Source: Tipula vernalis (Eukaryota; Arthropoda; Insecta; Diptera; Tipulidae). From it: DNA of 64,000 nucleotides. The position numbers and the translations under genes are program-made. Shown here one piece after another: positions 22,731 to 34,431 of the stretch; positions within the stretch are counted from its first letter, which is position 1; each line of letters starts with the position of its first letter. The notes under the pieces are model-generated. The model made no database searches. It saw only the letters and a list, made by a program, of their open reading frames with translations, and had not been told where the DNA came from. The stretch covers positions 260,719,368 to 260,783,367 of the forward strand of contig OY282560.1 in assembly GCA_958295665.1 (NCBI GenBank), in the 5' to 3' direction.

Positions 22731-24915
22731 ATGAAGATTGTCACCTTAAATTGCAACAGCCTAATCGCCAGGAGCTATCGATATTCCTAAACCAACTCAA
22801 ACCTTTCATAGCGTGCCTAAACGAGACCAGACTAAACGACCGACACTCGCTATTTTTCGAAAACTATGTCATACGTAGAAGCAATTCCAAAATTAAGAGA
22901 TCTGGAGGTACGGCGATCCTAGTCAGAGACAATGTAAAACATTCATCGCCCAAGGCCTACATACGGGACGGTTTAGTTGTTACTTCGGTAATTGTGGGGG
23001 AGGGAGACGAGTCTTTCGTATTAGTCTCTGTCTATTTTTGGAAGGTTGTGATCGCAGCCCTACACAGTTTGCTTGGCACTCACCCACGCGTCATCGTTTG
23101 TGGCGACTTTAACGCTTACCACCTTTCATGGGGCGGCTTGACAATCAACAGCAGTGGCAGGACACTATCGGAATACTACCAAATTAGGAACGTTAACATC
23201 CACTTCCCCCCTTATGGGAACACGCGAATATGCAGTACTTGACCTGATATTGGCAAAGGAAGTAGACATTGACGAAGTCGTCATAGTACTGAAAGAATTC
23301 TGCTCCGATCATATGCCGGTAGTCTTTCATATCTCCGATCGGTTCGATCTGTTTTAAATTCTGGCCGGGGTCAGAATATTGGACTATAGAAACGCAGACT
23401 GGTCTTGCTATAGGCATTATATTCACCACAAAATTGCTCCGCTCAACGAACAGCCAATCGATTCAACGGAGGAAATCGACCGAAGAGTTGACAAGCTCAA
23501 AATGTGTACCGCCAATGGAGAGCAGGACCAGGCCGCTGCCTGCTCATATAGCCCAGCTGAATAAACTCAGGAACTACTATAGGAATAAACACCGTTACTG
23601 GCCGACACTATACACCACGAAATTAATTAACAGAACCAAAATCAGCCAGTTTCGCCAAGAACAAGTAAACAACGAACTCAGAAACGTAGACCCAGACAAG
23701 TGAAATATATAAAAACTATCAAACCAATGAAAAAACTAAATATGGTGCTAGACGGCCCTGACGGCCCAGTCATCGATAATGCAACAATTGCCAATAATCT
23801 TGCGGACTACTACCAAACAGTATTTAGCGAGAGGTCACGAACTGCAGACCATGGAATAGTAGACCATACGGACGGTTTCATTGCAAATCAAAGAGGGCCT
23901 TTTGCGGTATTTCCTGAGGCGACTAACGCCGAGGAAATGACAAAACCGTAGGGCAACTAAAATATAAAAAATCGCCGGGGGTCGATGGAATCTCTAACGG
24001 GGCGAACTCAATAACTGGTGGAAAGAGTGATCCACCGTAGGCTATGGTCGGGGGTTCAGCACTTGATCCCGGTGGAGCAGTTTGACTTCGTTTGCCATAG
24101 GTCGACAACGGACGCAATAATGCGTCTCCTGAATGATCTTAAACGAGCCAAGTCACGTCGCAAGATCACGGCGGTAGCATTCTTGCACATCCAGAAAGCG
24201 TTCGATTCCGTATCGCTCAAGAGGCTCATGTACAAACTTATAAAATGTGGAGTTAATTCAGCGCTCATCGCACTACTCAACTCATACCTAGAAGAAAGAT
24301 ACCTAGATACCTAGATTTCTTTGTCTGCGTGAACAACAGACACAACTTTAAAACAAAAAGAATCGCAGCGGGAGTGCCTCAGGGATAGTTGCTGAGACCA
24401 TTACTGTACATATTTTTTATGCATGACATAAAAGTTCCTAGGCAGCCTTACACCAGCTTCGAAGCATATGCCGATGATACCACTGTATATTCCAGCAGAT
24501 ACGGAGAGTACCAGTGTTCTGCCAGAATCCAAGCGTACCTTAATACGCTGCTGGTGACCTACTTCGACACCTCGAATGTCAGGATCAATGCCACAAAAAC
24601 CCAGCTGGTCTATTTCTATCCATACCAAAACTACACAAACAAATTTAACAAGGCGGTGGACGTTACCATTAACGGCGAAAACCTAATGGTGTCAGTACCC
24701 TCAACTTCAACAGCCACATTAAATCAATCAGTAAACAATCTGCTAATGCCGTCAGAATCCTCTACCCCTACTTAACCGTAAAAGGAAGCTGAATTACAAA
24801 AATAAGCTACTAGTGTACAAACTGTAAATCAGGCCCATAATCACCTATGCATCACCAGCCTGGTATGACCTTATTACATCAGCACAGAGAACAGAAAAAA
24901 AAATAAATGACACTT
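22731..24915 (+). pseudogene. Jockey-type LINE ORF2 (endonuclease-reverse transcriptase)
   Basis: ORF2 makes the apurinic-type endonuclease and reverse transcriptase that drive LINE retrotransposition. It starts MKIVTLNCNSLIARS at 22731. Endonuclease blocks visible across frames are LNETRLND, GGTAILVRD, VCGDFNAYHLSWGG and SDHMPVVFHI. Reverse transcriptase blocks are FLHIQKAFDSV (motif A), IAAGVPQG followed by a stop, and YADDTTVY (catalytic motif C). A segment between the domains is missing around 23990-24020. Many frameshifts and stops make it inactive. The end at about 24915 abuts piggyBac DNA, with no poly(A) tail seen. Confidence 0.88.
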
Positions 24916-24918
24916 TTT

Positions 24919-25735
24919 AGGTAAAGATTTGGTTATTGATGAATCTATGATTCCATTTCGAGGAGGATTATCATTCCGCCAATATCTTCCAGGAAAAGCT
25001 AAAGCTCACAAATATGGTGTCAATGTTTTTAAAATAACAGATTCACAAGGCTATACTGACAACTCAATAATATATACGGGAATAGGAGCTGTACGTTCTT
25101 AATTCTCAGTAGCCACATCTGTTTGTGTTTACTTCATGAAAGATTATTTTAATGTTGGACAAAGTTTGACAACTGATAATTTCACATCGCATGAACTGGA
25201 AAATAAATGTTTAGAACAAAATACTCATCTACAGGTTTTTCTAAAATTAAGGAACGGCCAATCGATTTGCTCGCGAAGTAGTTTCCTTATCAACTGAAGA
25301 ATTCGGAACAATGGAAGTTGCAAAAAAAGATAGAAGTAAGCAAGACATTAAAAAATCTAACATTATTCTTTCATACAATAATGTTAAGCAAGGCGTGAAC
25401 GTGTCGAATCAATTATCCAGCTATTTTTCTTGGCTTCGAAAAACCATACGATGGTATCATAAAGTAGCGTTTTAATTGCTGTTAAAAAAAGCAATAGTTA
25501 ACACTTTAATACGTATACTTAGCATTATCTTGAGGAAGTTTCCAAAAAGTTGAAATCAAACCAAAAACTAAGAAATCGATGCAAATTGTGTTATAATGAA
25601 ATTTCAAGTCGGCTTGAGCCTAAGGAAGCAAGTAAAAAACCCAAATATGTCATTATATTTTGCGGAAAGTACGGAAAGAACCAACATTTATGTCTGAAAC
25701 ATTTTAATACGATACATAAGTCCCACTTTTTGTTC
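24919..25735 (+). pseudogene. piggyBac-like transposase remnant
   Basis: This is the C-terminal two-thirds of a piggyBac (DDE_Tnp_1_7) transposase. Visible blocks are GKDLVIDESMIPFRGGLSF with QYLPGKAKAHKYG (first catalytic aspartate in IDE), LTTDNFTS (second aspartate), and GVNVSNQLSSYFS, where the family has GVDxxDQ, so the third catalytic aspartate reads asparagine. The C-terminal cysteine-rich zinc domain follows: NRCKLCYNE, then LCLKHFNTIHK, ending near 25735. Frameshifts and stops intervene. The N-terminus is missing where the Jockey remnant abuts. Confidence 0.88.
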
Positions 25736-25944
25736 GTTGTGAAATTCTTCCCAAATAACAAAAAATATGTATGTATGTGTACAAATTGCATTGATTCAGG
25801 CCATATTTTTTGCATTAAATGTTGCATATAAGTCTCAAAAAAGTTGAACTTGAAATCAGAAATACGAAATATTGTATATCACGCTACTAGCGATGTACAT
25901 CAAGTAAGCTAAATGTCACAAGGTCGATCATATAATCAATCCTA

Positions 25945-26022
25945 AGTATCGGCGATATAAATAACAGGCAATATATGTATACGGCATGTTGTACCAAATT
26001 TCAACGACGAAAAAAATCAAAA
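25945..26022 (+). repeat. Dispersed unit of the 40.7-42.4 kb satellite-like repeat
   Basis: TCGGCGATATAAATAACAGG, then GCAATAT, GTTGTAC and a GACGAAAAAAATCAAAAG end follow the same order as the repeated unit at 41576-41655. The copy is diverged and single. Confidence 0.5.
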
Positions 26023-26039
26023 GATTGACATAAGTGGTT

Positions 26040-27112
26040 GTCCATCATTGGTTCTATGAGAACTGATCATAATTAGTTTTTGAGAATTTATTTTCAAGAG
26101 TGTAGGAGTTCGAAGATTTGTAGTTGAAGCATACAACTTCAAGTGCAACAACAAGTTCGAACTTGACATTTCAAGTAGTGCCCATTAGGTAAATTGGAAA
26201 TAAAAATAGCTCCATCGTTCTGACGACGAATTTCAAGAGACACAACTTTCAAGGATTTATATCTTTCAATATATGTAGGTAGATTCCTTATATTTTTCCA
26301 CCACGATAATCGGTTCTCAAACCGAAACAAAAGATTTTTGTACTGACTCAATTCTAATTATGCGATCCCTTTAACGGAGAGACCATACGCAAGACGCATA
26401 TTCGAGCTGTAAGGCAAACAAAAACGTACTTGTGGTACGTTTTAGGAATTCTAACATAGAGTTGGCCTTGGCACTGATCAAGTCGAAATGACGATTAAAT
26501 GATAAGATAGGTAAAATGTAACTCCAAGATCCTTTATTTTGTAATCATAAATCAGATGCGATGTTGAACTTGTAAAAGCCATCGTTTTGCATTTTGCTAC
26601 ATTAAAATATAACATATTGTTCGTTTGCAAACATTTACCGCATCTACATATCGTCACCTCAGTATTAAAGTGTTACAAACGCATTTTAATTTTTTTGGAG
26701 TTAGGCCTGCCATTTTGTATTGTGACGGTCCTAACCCAATTTTTATTAAAATCCATTTGTGTCATTTAAAAACTGGGATGACAACCTATTATAACAATGA
26801 TTCTGGAATCTAATTTGGTAATCCAGTCTACGTATGTATCACTTAAATACTGGGATGACGATATATCTTTTTGTAACTCCTCTGCATTATATAGATTTCG
26901 AATAGGGGAAAATATGTTTAGCTCATAGGCATATTTTAGACCACGGGAAAACTTTATGAAGAATGTACGTAAATTGGATCAGATAAACTATTATTGTATG
27001 ACTCAAGCCATTTAATAAAATTATCATTAATACCAAGTAATTTTAATTTTTGCAGAACGATAAAATAATTGATTGAGTCAAACTGCTTGCTGTTGAATGT
27101 TTAACAGTTGCT
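26040..27112 (-). pseudogene. LINE reverse-transcriptase remnant (antisense)
   Basis: Read on the - strand from about 27110, the frames give FDSVNH-like sequence with LLQKLKLLGINDNFIKWLES (RT motif A region), KDLGVTF (the post-catalytic block of Jockey/CR1-type RTs), FDLISAKANSM, LEYASCVW, and finally LPTYIERYKSL with FISNLPNGH, the usual LINE C-terminus. The YADD motif is lost in a decayed segment. Stops and frameshifts are common, so it is dead. The right end abuts a Helitron-like scrap in the opposite orientation. Confidence 0.75.
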
Positions 27113-27590
27113 GCCATAAAGGTAAAGTTCACCTTCGAAAACCTCGAGATGATAATGGAAACGAATTAGACTATACAGATTTTTTACGATATATTATACG
27201 ATATTATATTGCATACCTATTAGTGATGGGTAGCTCGTCGCCCAAATCAAAGACGCTATAACACTCAACTCACAATGATGGAGACATTAGAATATATCCG
27301 AATATTAAAGATGGAAATTCACCCAGCAATTCATCCATATTAACGTTTTAATACGTATGTAATATGAATCCATATATGACAATATACGACGGATTCGGCC
27401 AAATATTAGCATGCTGCAGTCAAGGGCTTTTCAACTGGGTTTTAGAAATTCCTATAGTAGATTCATATTTGCAAGTTGAGGCAAATAATTTGAATTTTAT
27501 TCGTTTCCACCAGAATACCTTGCAAACAGAATTATACCAAGGACTTGCAGATCATGTGGACTACAATGTCAACTGTTTTTTTTATTCTAA
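27113..27590 (+). pseudogene. Helitron helicase-like fragment
   Basis: The + frame at 27364-27654 contains EIPIVDSYLQVEANNLNFI and FHQNTLQTELYQGLADHVD. This resembles the N-terminal region of Helitron Rep/helicase proteins, where an N-x-LR-x-ELYQGL-type motif is conserved. Just upstream, LRKPRDDNGNELDYTDFLR may be part of the same protein before a frameshift. The Rep HUH motif and helicase motifs are absent, so only a short relic remains. Confidence 0.45.
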
Positions 27591-30500
27591 AAGTTCGGTA
27601 TTTAGTTGTTCAAATAAAAACACGTGGGTGTACAGCTTTTTACTACTTAGTTAGTAGGTTTTACAGCTTAACAGTAGATGAAAGTAAAAGGCCCTAACCG
27701 ACAGAAATATTTTTTTTTAGTTTGAAGACCGTATAATACGGATTAAAAAAAATTAAAATAGGCCCTTTTAATGGCGTAGATTAGTTTTCTGGTAGTAATG
27801 TACCTTAAAACAGCTAGAGTTCCAAACTTAATACTTGTAATTCAAGGTTTTATTAAGGTCTACCGGATTACAGAGTAATAAATTTTCCAGATCCAACATC
27901 AGTACACCAAATGTTGTAGCTGGTTTAAGAATCTGTTGGACGATACGTTGTTTAATATTAACAAGTTGATTAATTTTAAATATTAGGTTAGTAGAATAAT
28001 TAGTGAAAATGGTCGTTTCAGAAATTTGTTACAATCAATCTAACTTGATGACTAAAACTCCCTTCTAACGTCGTAAACCAAGTTAATGTTAAGAAAACCA
28101 AGTTAACAATATACATTTACATATAATATGCATGAATTAGTTTGTCTACAAAAAAACATTAAATTAATTGCGTCCTCAATATTTTCGTATATTCACCTAT
28201 TGCCAGTAGTCACGCTACGTTTGTGCTATTTCTACCATATCCTACAGGAATAATTTTATTAAATCAATATAACATTAATATACAAATAATAATCACCCAC
28301 ACACAGTAGAAGGTTAATGAAGAAGATCGATAAAATTTAATCGGTTGAAAATTAAACAGTTTGAAAATTATACAGGTCGCCAAAAAAATTATTTCAGAGT
28401 ATAATCGATTGATCATCACCAGAGTTCTGCGCATGCCTTAAAAATCAACAAATTTAATCATTTTCCATAGTTTAAGCAGAAGATGAATTTATACAAAAAA
28501 TTCAAAAAAATCTGTCACGGTATTTCCTTTTTTCATCAACCTATATAAACATTTGTACTCTTCCCAAGAACGAACAAAGAGAATACCTCGTCTTCTTTAT
28601 GAAAGTACAAATACTCTTGTGTATAAGCATTGCGTATGTCTGTTGCTGTTCTATTACTGCGATACATTAAGCAAAAATGTCGAGACAAAACTAAATTTTA
28701 CGTTCGCTTCTTAATTTTATTTATAGTTTTTCAGAGTTTGGGTTGGTCTGTTGTTTTCATTTTTTGTGGTTGGTGTTGTTGTTTTACATTTTTGCACATT
28801 ATATAAACAAAACTCATACGGGTACAACATTCTCAAATTTCTGCCATGTAATCAATAAATTATGAGCATGGTGTGGCAGTGGCATTACAATACGCGAACA
28901 ATTATCCATATTTACATGTTTCATTATGGAGGCTTATTAATTAATTTCATGGTGAGATTTATACCATACCGCAACTACTTTCTTTACCAAATATACCGTT
29001 CATATGTATCCAGATATAGTTACATAAATTAAGCAGAAATGAGAATTTCGTATGTCATATTAACGTGTTAATTACTAAAATCAATATCAAATTAGATTTT
29101 ATCAACAATATGGGAACTAGTTGGTATATGCCGCACGCCGTATTCAAAGAACAGAAATTAATCGTCTGTTATACGTTTCTGTTTAAGTATATTCAGTTCA
29201 TAATACAATTTCAGGGTCATTAAATCATCTCTGTACTATATAAAAACTCATCATTAATTGCAATTGAACGCGGCGCACAAACCGCACAAAAGTTTTATAG
29301 TTTTTGTCAGCGATTTTTACTGTATATGTACAGTTTTTATAGATAATATTCGTCTGTGTAAGTGCGAGTTTGGAAACAGAATAATATCATTAAGCTGTAA
29401 GTTTCCGCGTAAATTATAGTATGTTCCACAAGAAAATATCTCAAAGAAAACAACAAAAACACAATAAATAAACTACTTGATATGCAGTTCTCATAATAGA
29501 CATTAAAACTAATTTCGCAATTATCTTAGTATGTATGTCTATGCACGAGTAGTTCAGTTGAAAAGAAAGAATTTGCTGTGTGGTTGTTATTCTTTTTCCT
29601 CTATGCTTTGGCTTCATAAGACCCCAGACGATCCAATCTTTATTTTCATGTCCAAAAAGCTTCCCAGAGGACTTGAGCAAACCATTTTGTATATTTGCAC
29701 CAAGAAATTAGCATCCAGTTTTCTTGTGAAGAAGACTGGTCTTCCCAATCCTTTGAAAGAGAAACAACAGTAAAAGTAAACGTAGCTAGTTGGCCAGGCT
29801 TTCCGCCAATAATTGTATACCACAAAAGATGCCTCTTTTGTAAACATTACTCACATTGGTCCCATCGTGGCCCAAATTTTCGTTTATCCAACCCGGAATT
29901 AAACAAACGAAAAGTAAGTGCTCCTAATTTTAATGTCGAACTCGCCAGTTCTTCGTAAAATTGTGTTGATCGACACTTTGACACTGTTCACATACAGTTT
30001 TTGGTTTGCTTGACAAAGGTCTATTATTGGATTTCCTCGAACAACTTCAAAACGACCCTCTCCTCTCTCTCTCTGACGTGACTCTATCTAAACCGGTTCC
30101 AGGTAAGTCATCCACATTTCTACAATCTCTTTACCAGAGATACCGGCTTCACAAGCATCTTCAGTCCTTGGAATGGGTAACTAAAGACACTACTTCAAAA
30201 CTTTGTTTATTCAAGGAACTCATTTTAATATTGTTTTTGTTCAAATGCTCAAACTAGTGGGGATTAAACAGAAAGCTTAAATTGAGATACTTTCTTGTGG
30301 AACAGACTGTACAACGGTATGTGGTACAAAACTTATAAAATATAAAAACAGTTCACGTTGATGTTATTACATAATACTAATTAAAAATTCTAACGTGGAA
30401 GCCGCTTAACGTTCTTGAAATATTCGCTTGGAAAATACTAAACATAGTTATTTAATGCCTGAAGGAGTGCAACAAATCAAAAGGTGATGTAAGCCATCAC

Positions 30501-31486
30501 CCCTTTCATTTGTATTTTGTTAAATTGTGTCAATGCCCAGTTGCACAAAAAAAGAGTTGACCCGTTCAAGCAAACTAGACAATGTTTAAGATCATTCTCA
30601 TAACAAGTTAACATATTAGTTCGTTTCACAACAAATTTTCCTTTGTAGTTTATATTATAGGGCGAAGTATAGAAATAGGCATTTGTCCTTCAATTTTATG
30701 AAACAAACCGCAATTTGATAACAGAAGAAAGTGAGGTAATATTATTATTTAACTCGCAGTTGGTGCTTTGTTTTGTGCAAACAGGCATTAATGGTCATGC
30801 CGAGACTAAAGATGATTCGTATATGAAGAACAGTTAATTGCAATAATTCGGCACTCTTAATATTTGGATTAAATGAGTAAATTTGTGGGATTGTCCATTC
30901 AACTTTATTCGATTAGCATGACGAAGCAAACTTTAGCCAGATGAATGGAAAGTGTCTGGGTTTTTCCATGTCTAAGAGAAACTACTACTACTCTCCTTTA
31001 CTTATCGTACGAATTATCGTGTTTAACGTTATTGGGTAGAATCACTATTGACGGAGTGAATTATTGAAGACTAGCGGTTTTGTTTCGCTACGAATACCAA
31101 TAATTTTTTTTTACTCCTGGCGTCGTCATGAAAGGTAAAGAAAGAAAAGAAGTTGCTGTGTCCTATGCATAGCCTCTCAATGATCAAAAATCTCAAAGAA
31201 ATTTTAAAAAAATATTTCGTACTACATATCTGTCACTTGAAATCATATAACTGTCCCTCTCTTGCATTCACAAAATAGAAAAATTCTATATTGTCTCTGT
31301 CTCGATTTTTTTTGTACTATCCGCGTTGCCTAGGCAGTAAAAGTCAAACGAAATTATTAAATTAATTTCAAAACAGTGAATGTATTGTTGTGATTATAAT
31401 GTGTTTTACCGTGCTTATGAAATAAATTTAATAATAATTAAAGTGTTTGCAAATGATTTAAACTAAAATGATTTTAATTTATTAAA
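27591..31486. other. Gene-poor stretch with one promoter-like site
   Basis: No recognised transposon protein or RNA gene. A TATA-like CTATATAAAAACT lies near 29236, followed about 160 bases on by a good splice donor (CTGTAAGTTTCC at about 29394), which could mark a non-coding first exon on the + strand. Frames at 29531-29958 and 30006-30257 (+) are short, matched no family I know, and are not called as genes. A small hairpin GGTGATGTAAGCCATCACC lies at about 30482. Confidence 0.3.
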
Positions 31487-31554
31487 ATGAAGTGCTTGGT
31501 GACTAAGTGTAAAAATACCGATACCCATAAATTGGAAGGCATCTGTCTTCATAG
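31487..31554 (+). pseudogene. THAP-domain first exon of a P-like transposase
   Basis: The ATG at 31487 gives MKCLVTKCKNTDTHKLEGI and then CLH, followed by a splice donor G/GTAAAT at 31555. The C-x4-C start and the following basic stretch are the first half of a THAP (C2CH) zinc finger, the DNA-binding domain at the N-terminus of P-element and THAP9 transposases. The rest of the THAP domain is expected in the next exon, which I could not find. The transposase body lies about 2.9 kb downstream on the same strand. Confidence 0.6.
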
Positions 31555-31858
31555 GTAAATTATTTTCCTATTTTTGCAATATTTGCCAACTTATTAAATA
31601 GAGAATTTATCATAAAATGTTAAGTAATTGTGTAAAATGTTTGCTTTTATTTAAAATTTCTTTGATAAAATTGGTGAGTGAAGTTCAAACTGCTGAAGCC
31701 AAAAAAAAAAATATATTAATTTTTGCCAGTGCCACAAAGGTTGCTTTTTTTACTTTTTTTCAATTTTTTTTGGATGTTAATTGAAAAATTGAAAAAAAAA
31801 AATTGAAAAAAAAATTAAAAAAAAAGTAAAATTAGCTTACACAGAAATAGAGCTGTGT

Positions 31859-32096
31859 GAATGTCGTGAAGAAGAAAACATTGTAAGAGAATTTATCTCT
31901 ATTAGTATGATTCGCTAGTACATAACTCACAATACATTCTGTATATAAAGAATGTAATTTGTGGTATAGTCAGTCCAGTCGCCGCGGCCTGATGAGAAGA
32001 ATGATTTTTTCATAATCATAAGCTCATCAGTTCGAAACTGGATTGAATCCTCTTACAATCTTCGGAACATATTAAAATCATATAAATTAAAAATTT
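31859..32096 (+). mobile_element. Small retroposon with hammerhead-like core, copy 2
   Basis: It starts GAATGTCGTGAAGAAGAAAA, the same base at which unit A begins in copy 1 (22338), and runs A (31859-31980), B (31981-32043) and C (to about 32096), the last shared with the left part of copy 1 in inverse. It has no inverted block upstream. It lies in the first intron of the P-like element. A-rich palindromic DNA precedes it (31740-31830). Confidence 0.7.
31971..32045 (+). ncRNA. Candidate type III hammerhead ribozyme, copy 2
   Basis: The core is identical to copy 1: CAGTCCAG and TC to 31980, GCCGCGGC, CTGATGAG at 31989, CGAAAC at 32033 and CTGGATTG to 32045. The stem II segment differs from copy 1 by a few bases (GAAGAATGATT against GAAAATTGATT) but keeps the inner hairpin ATGATT/AATCAT and the GAA/TTC closing pairs. 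Cleavage would fall after 31980. The same alternative CTGATGAG/CTCATCAG hairpin exists. Confidence 0.5.
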
Positions 32097-32735
32097 GAAG
32101 TTTTTTTTTTAGTTAATTCAATAAATAAGTTTTTGGTACAAAAATACACTATGTATTTAAAAATGGTTAACTTCCATATTTATTACAACAAAAACAATTT
32201 TTGTTATGTTGGATTTTTTTGCTCGTTGATGCGTTATTTTATACTTTTTGGTCAATAGCGCCGTAGAACTGATACCGGCTTTCAATCTTTAATACAATAA
32301 CAGTATAATACTATTACACTAGTAAACCTTGTCGGTTTTCCATCACACTGGAAAAAATTAATAAGGAGACATTTGGGAAGTTTATTATGCCAATAAATAG
32401 CAATCAATATTAATTACCATAAATAAATTATCTTAGTAAAATTTATTTAAAACTAATTACATAAACGGAACATATTAGCATATTTTAGATTGCCAAAAGA
32501 CCGGGTTATGAGAGAAAAATGGATTGTAGCCCTTGTAACTTGACAAAACACTCAACATATCAAACAGAGCTGTTGTTTGTTTTAAACATTTTAAATAAAC
32601 TGATTATGAATTAGCCACAGTCAGGCGACTCAATCTCAAAAAATAAGTTATCCCTAAGGTAATCAAGTTAACAGAATAAAATGTGTAAGCAATCAATTTA
32701 CCAATTAAGGGTCTGCCCGAATACTGTGATAATTA

Positions 32736-33855
32736 CAGGTTGGTTGAAAAGTATTGAAAGTGACACCTATTAACCAGTAGAGGAATCAAAATTCTTACGC
32801 CATTTTAATACTTCATCTTTCATTTGAACACATAAACATTTTTATTTTGATCTGGCAATTCATTTTTTATTTACAAGTCTTTAGAAGTTGACGTATCAGT
32901 GTATTCGTTTACAATGGAAAAAAACCGAATATCGTGCAGTGATAAAATTCTTTGTTTTGTAAGGTTTATCAGCAACAGAAATTCATACAAAAATGGTAAA
33001 AGTGTTTAAGGAATCTGCTCCTTCATTTCCAACTATGCATCGATGGGTTTTAGAGTTTAAACGTGGTAGTTCAAGCGTTGAAGATGAACCACGTAGTGGA
33101 CGTCCAGAGCAAGTGTATAATATTGTTTGCGAAGATCCAAGTTTGACTAAGCGTTAAATTGCTGATATCACAGGCATCACGGATGAACGAGTACTCCATA
33201 TTTTACATGAAGAATTACGTATGAAAAAACTGTTTGGATAACTGGTGCCGCATTCGTTAACAATTCAACAAAAACTGAACCGAAAACAAATTTCTCAGCT
33301 TAATTTGAAGCGTTTTAAGCAGAACAAAACCGATTTTGTGCGGAGATTTATAACTATGGATGATACTTGGATCTCCTCCCACCATGATCCTAAACTGAAA
33401 CAAGAACATTTACAGTGGACTGAAGCTGGTTGTTCAGCTCCAAAACAGGTGAAGTCAGAACGATCGGCAAAAAAGGTCATGGCATCAGTACGAAAGGGAT
33501 TTTGTTGATTGATTATCTTAAAAAAGGTAAAACAATTAATTCTGAATATTATTGCAACCCTTTGGACAGTTGGATAAAAAAATTCGTGAATAAAGACCCG
33601 CTTTACATCTCTTCAGAAATCTGAAATAATTCCTTCGTGGAAAGCGCTTTTCGTCGAATGGAGAAGTTATTGCAGCCGTGGAGCAGTATTTTGCAGAGCT
33701 TCCGGAAAATCATTACAGACATGATATAAAATTATTGAACGATCATTGGAATAAGTGTATTGAAGTTGAGGGAGATTATATTGAATAAAAAAACTAATTT
33801 CATTAAAAAATTCACATTCTTTCATTTTTGCTTTCAATACTTTTCAACCAACCTA
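32736..33855 (+). mobile_element. irritans-type mariner, internally deleted
   Basis: AGGTTGGTTGAAAAGTATTG at the left end is mirrored by CAATACTTTTCAACCAACCT at the right, with TA outside both. The length is about 1.1 kb. It lies inside the first intron of the P-like element, so it is younger than that element. Confidence 0.92.
32914..33788 (+). pseudogene. mariner transposase pseudogene (irritans-like)
   Basis: The ATG at 32914 opens MEKNRI, followed in shifting frames by SATEIHTKMVKV-like, FKRGSSSVEDEPRSGRP-like and ILHEELRMKKL-like segments. DFVRRFITMDDTWISSHHDP keeps the first catalytic aspartate. GILLIDYLKKGKTINSEYYC is readable, but the block with the second catalytic aspartate (HQDNAP) and the third (YSPDLAP) is deleted at about 33600-33625. 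The sequence then resumes with FRRNGEVIAAVEQYFAEL-like sequence and the C-terminus DYIE at 33788. Two catalytic residues are gone, so it is inactive. Confidence 0.9.
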
Positions 33856-34431
33856 TATTTTCCCGTTGTAGTTTTTGATATTTTAATGTTAAAACATTTG
33901 CTTCTCTTTTCTAGCTGAACGTTTATTGTGAAAATGCGAATTGAATAATTTAACAGTTTTCGATTGTTGAATTGGATATTTAAATTTCATATATCTTATT
34001 TTGATTAATAAAAAGAGACGAATTTGATCTTAAAATACTATTCTTATGTAGTTTTCTTATTAATTCTAAAAATCTTTTATATTCTCTTACTTGAGAACTT
34101 TCCAGATTCTTGATTCGAAATAGTACATAACTCGATTTTATGGCAGATCACTAAATAAAATACATTTATTTGGTTTAGATTTTTGTTATCTTTGTAAATA
34201 ATAATTATTCATTTAAATTAAATTTCATAAAATCTAAATTACAAAATTTTATATTTAAAACCAAACTAACGATAATTCTTTCCTTTCCTTCAAATTCTAC
34301 CATGGTACTGTGGTACTACTGTGGTAATTTGAATGAGTGCTTTAATGGCGTGTTTTATGTCAAAAACTACAACGGGAAAATTATTATCGCAGTATTCGAG
34401 CAGGCCCTAAATTTATATTATTTTGATTCAG

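Noticed and set aside
29531..30257. Cluster of short ORFs downstream of a TATA-like site
   Set aside because: None carries a recognisable domain, and frames overlap on both strands. The promoter idea is kept only as a note in the region entry.
31040..31487. Terminal inverted repeats for the P-like element
   Set aside because: No matching pair was found between this upstream region and 36840-37090, so element ends are not called.
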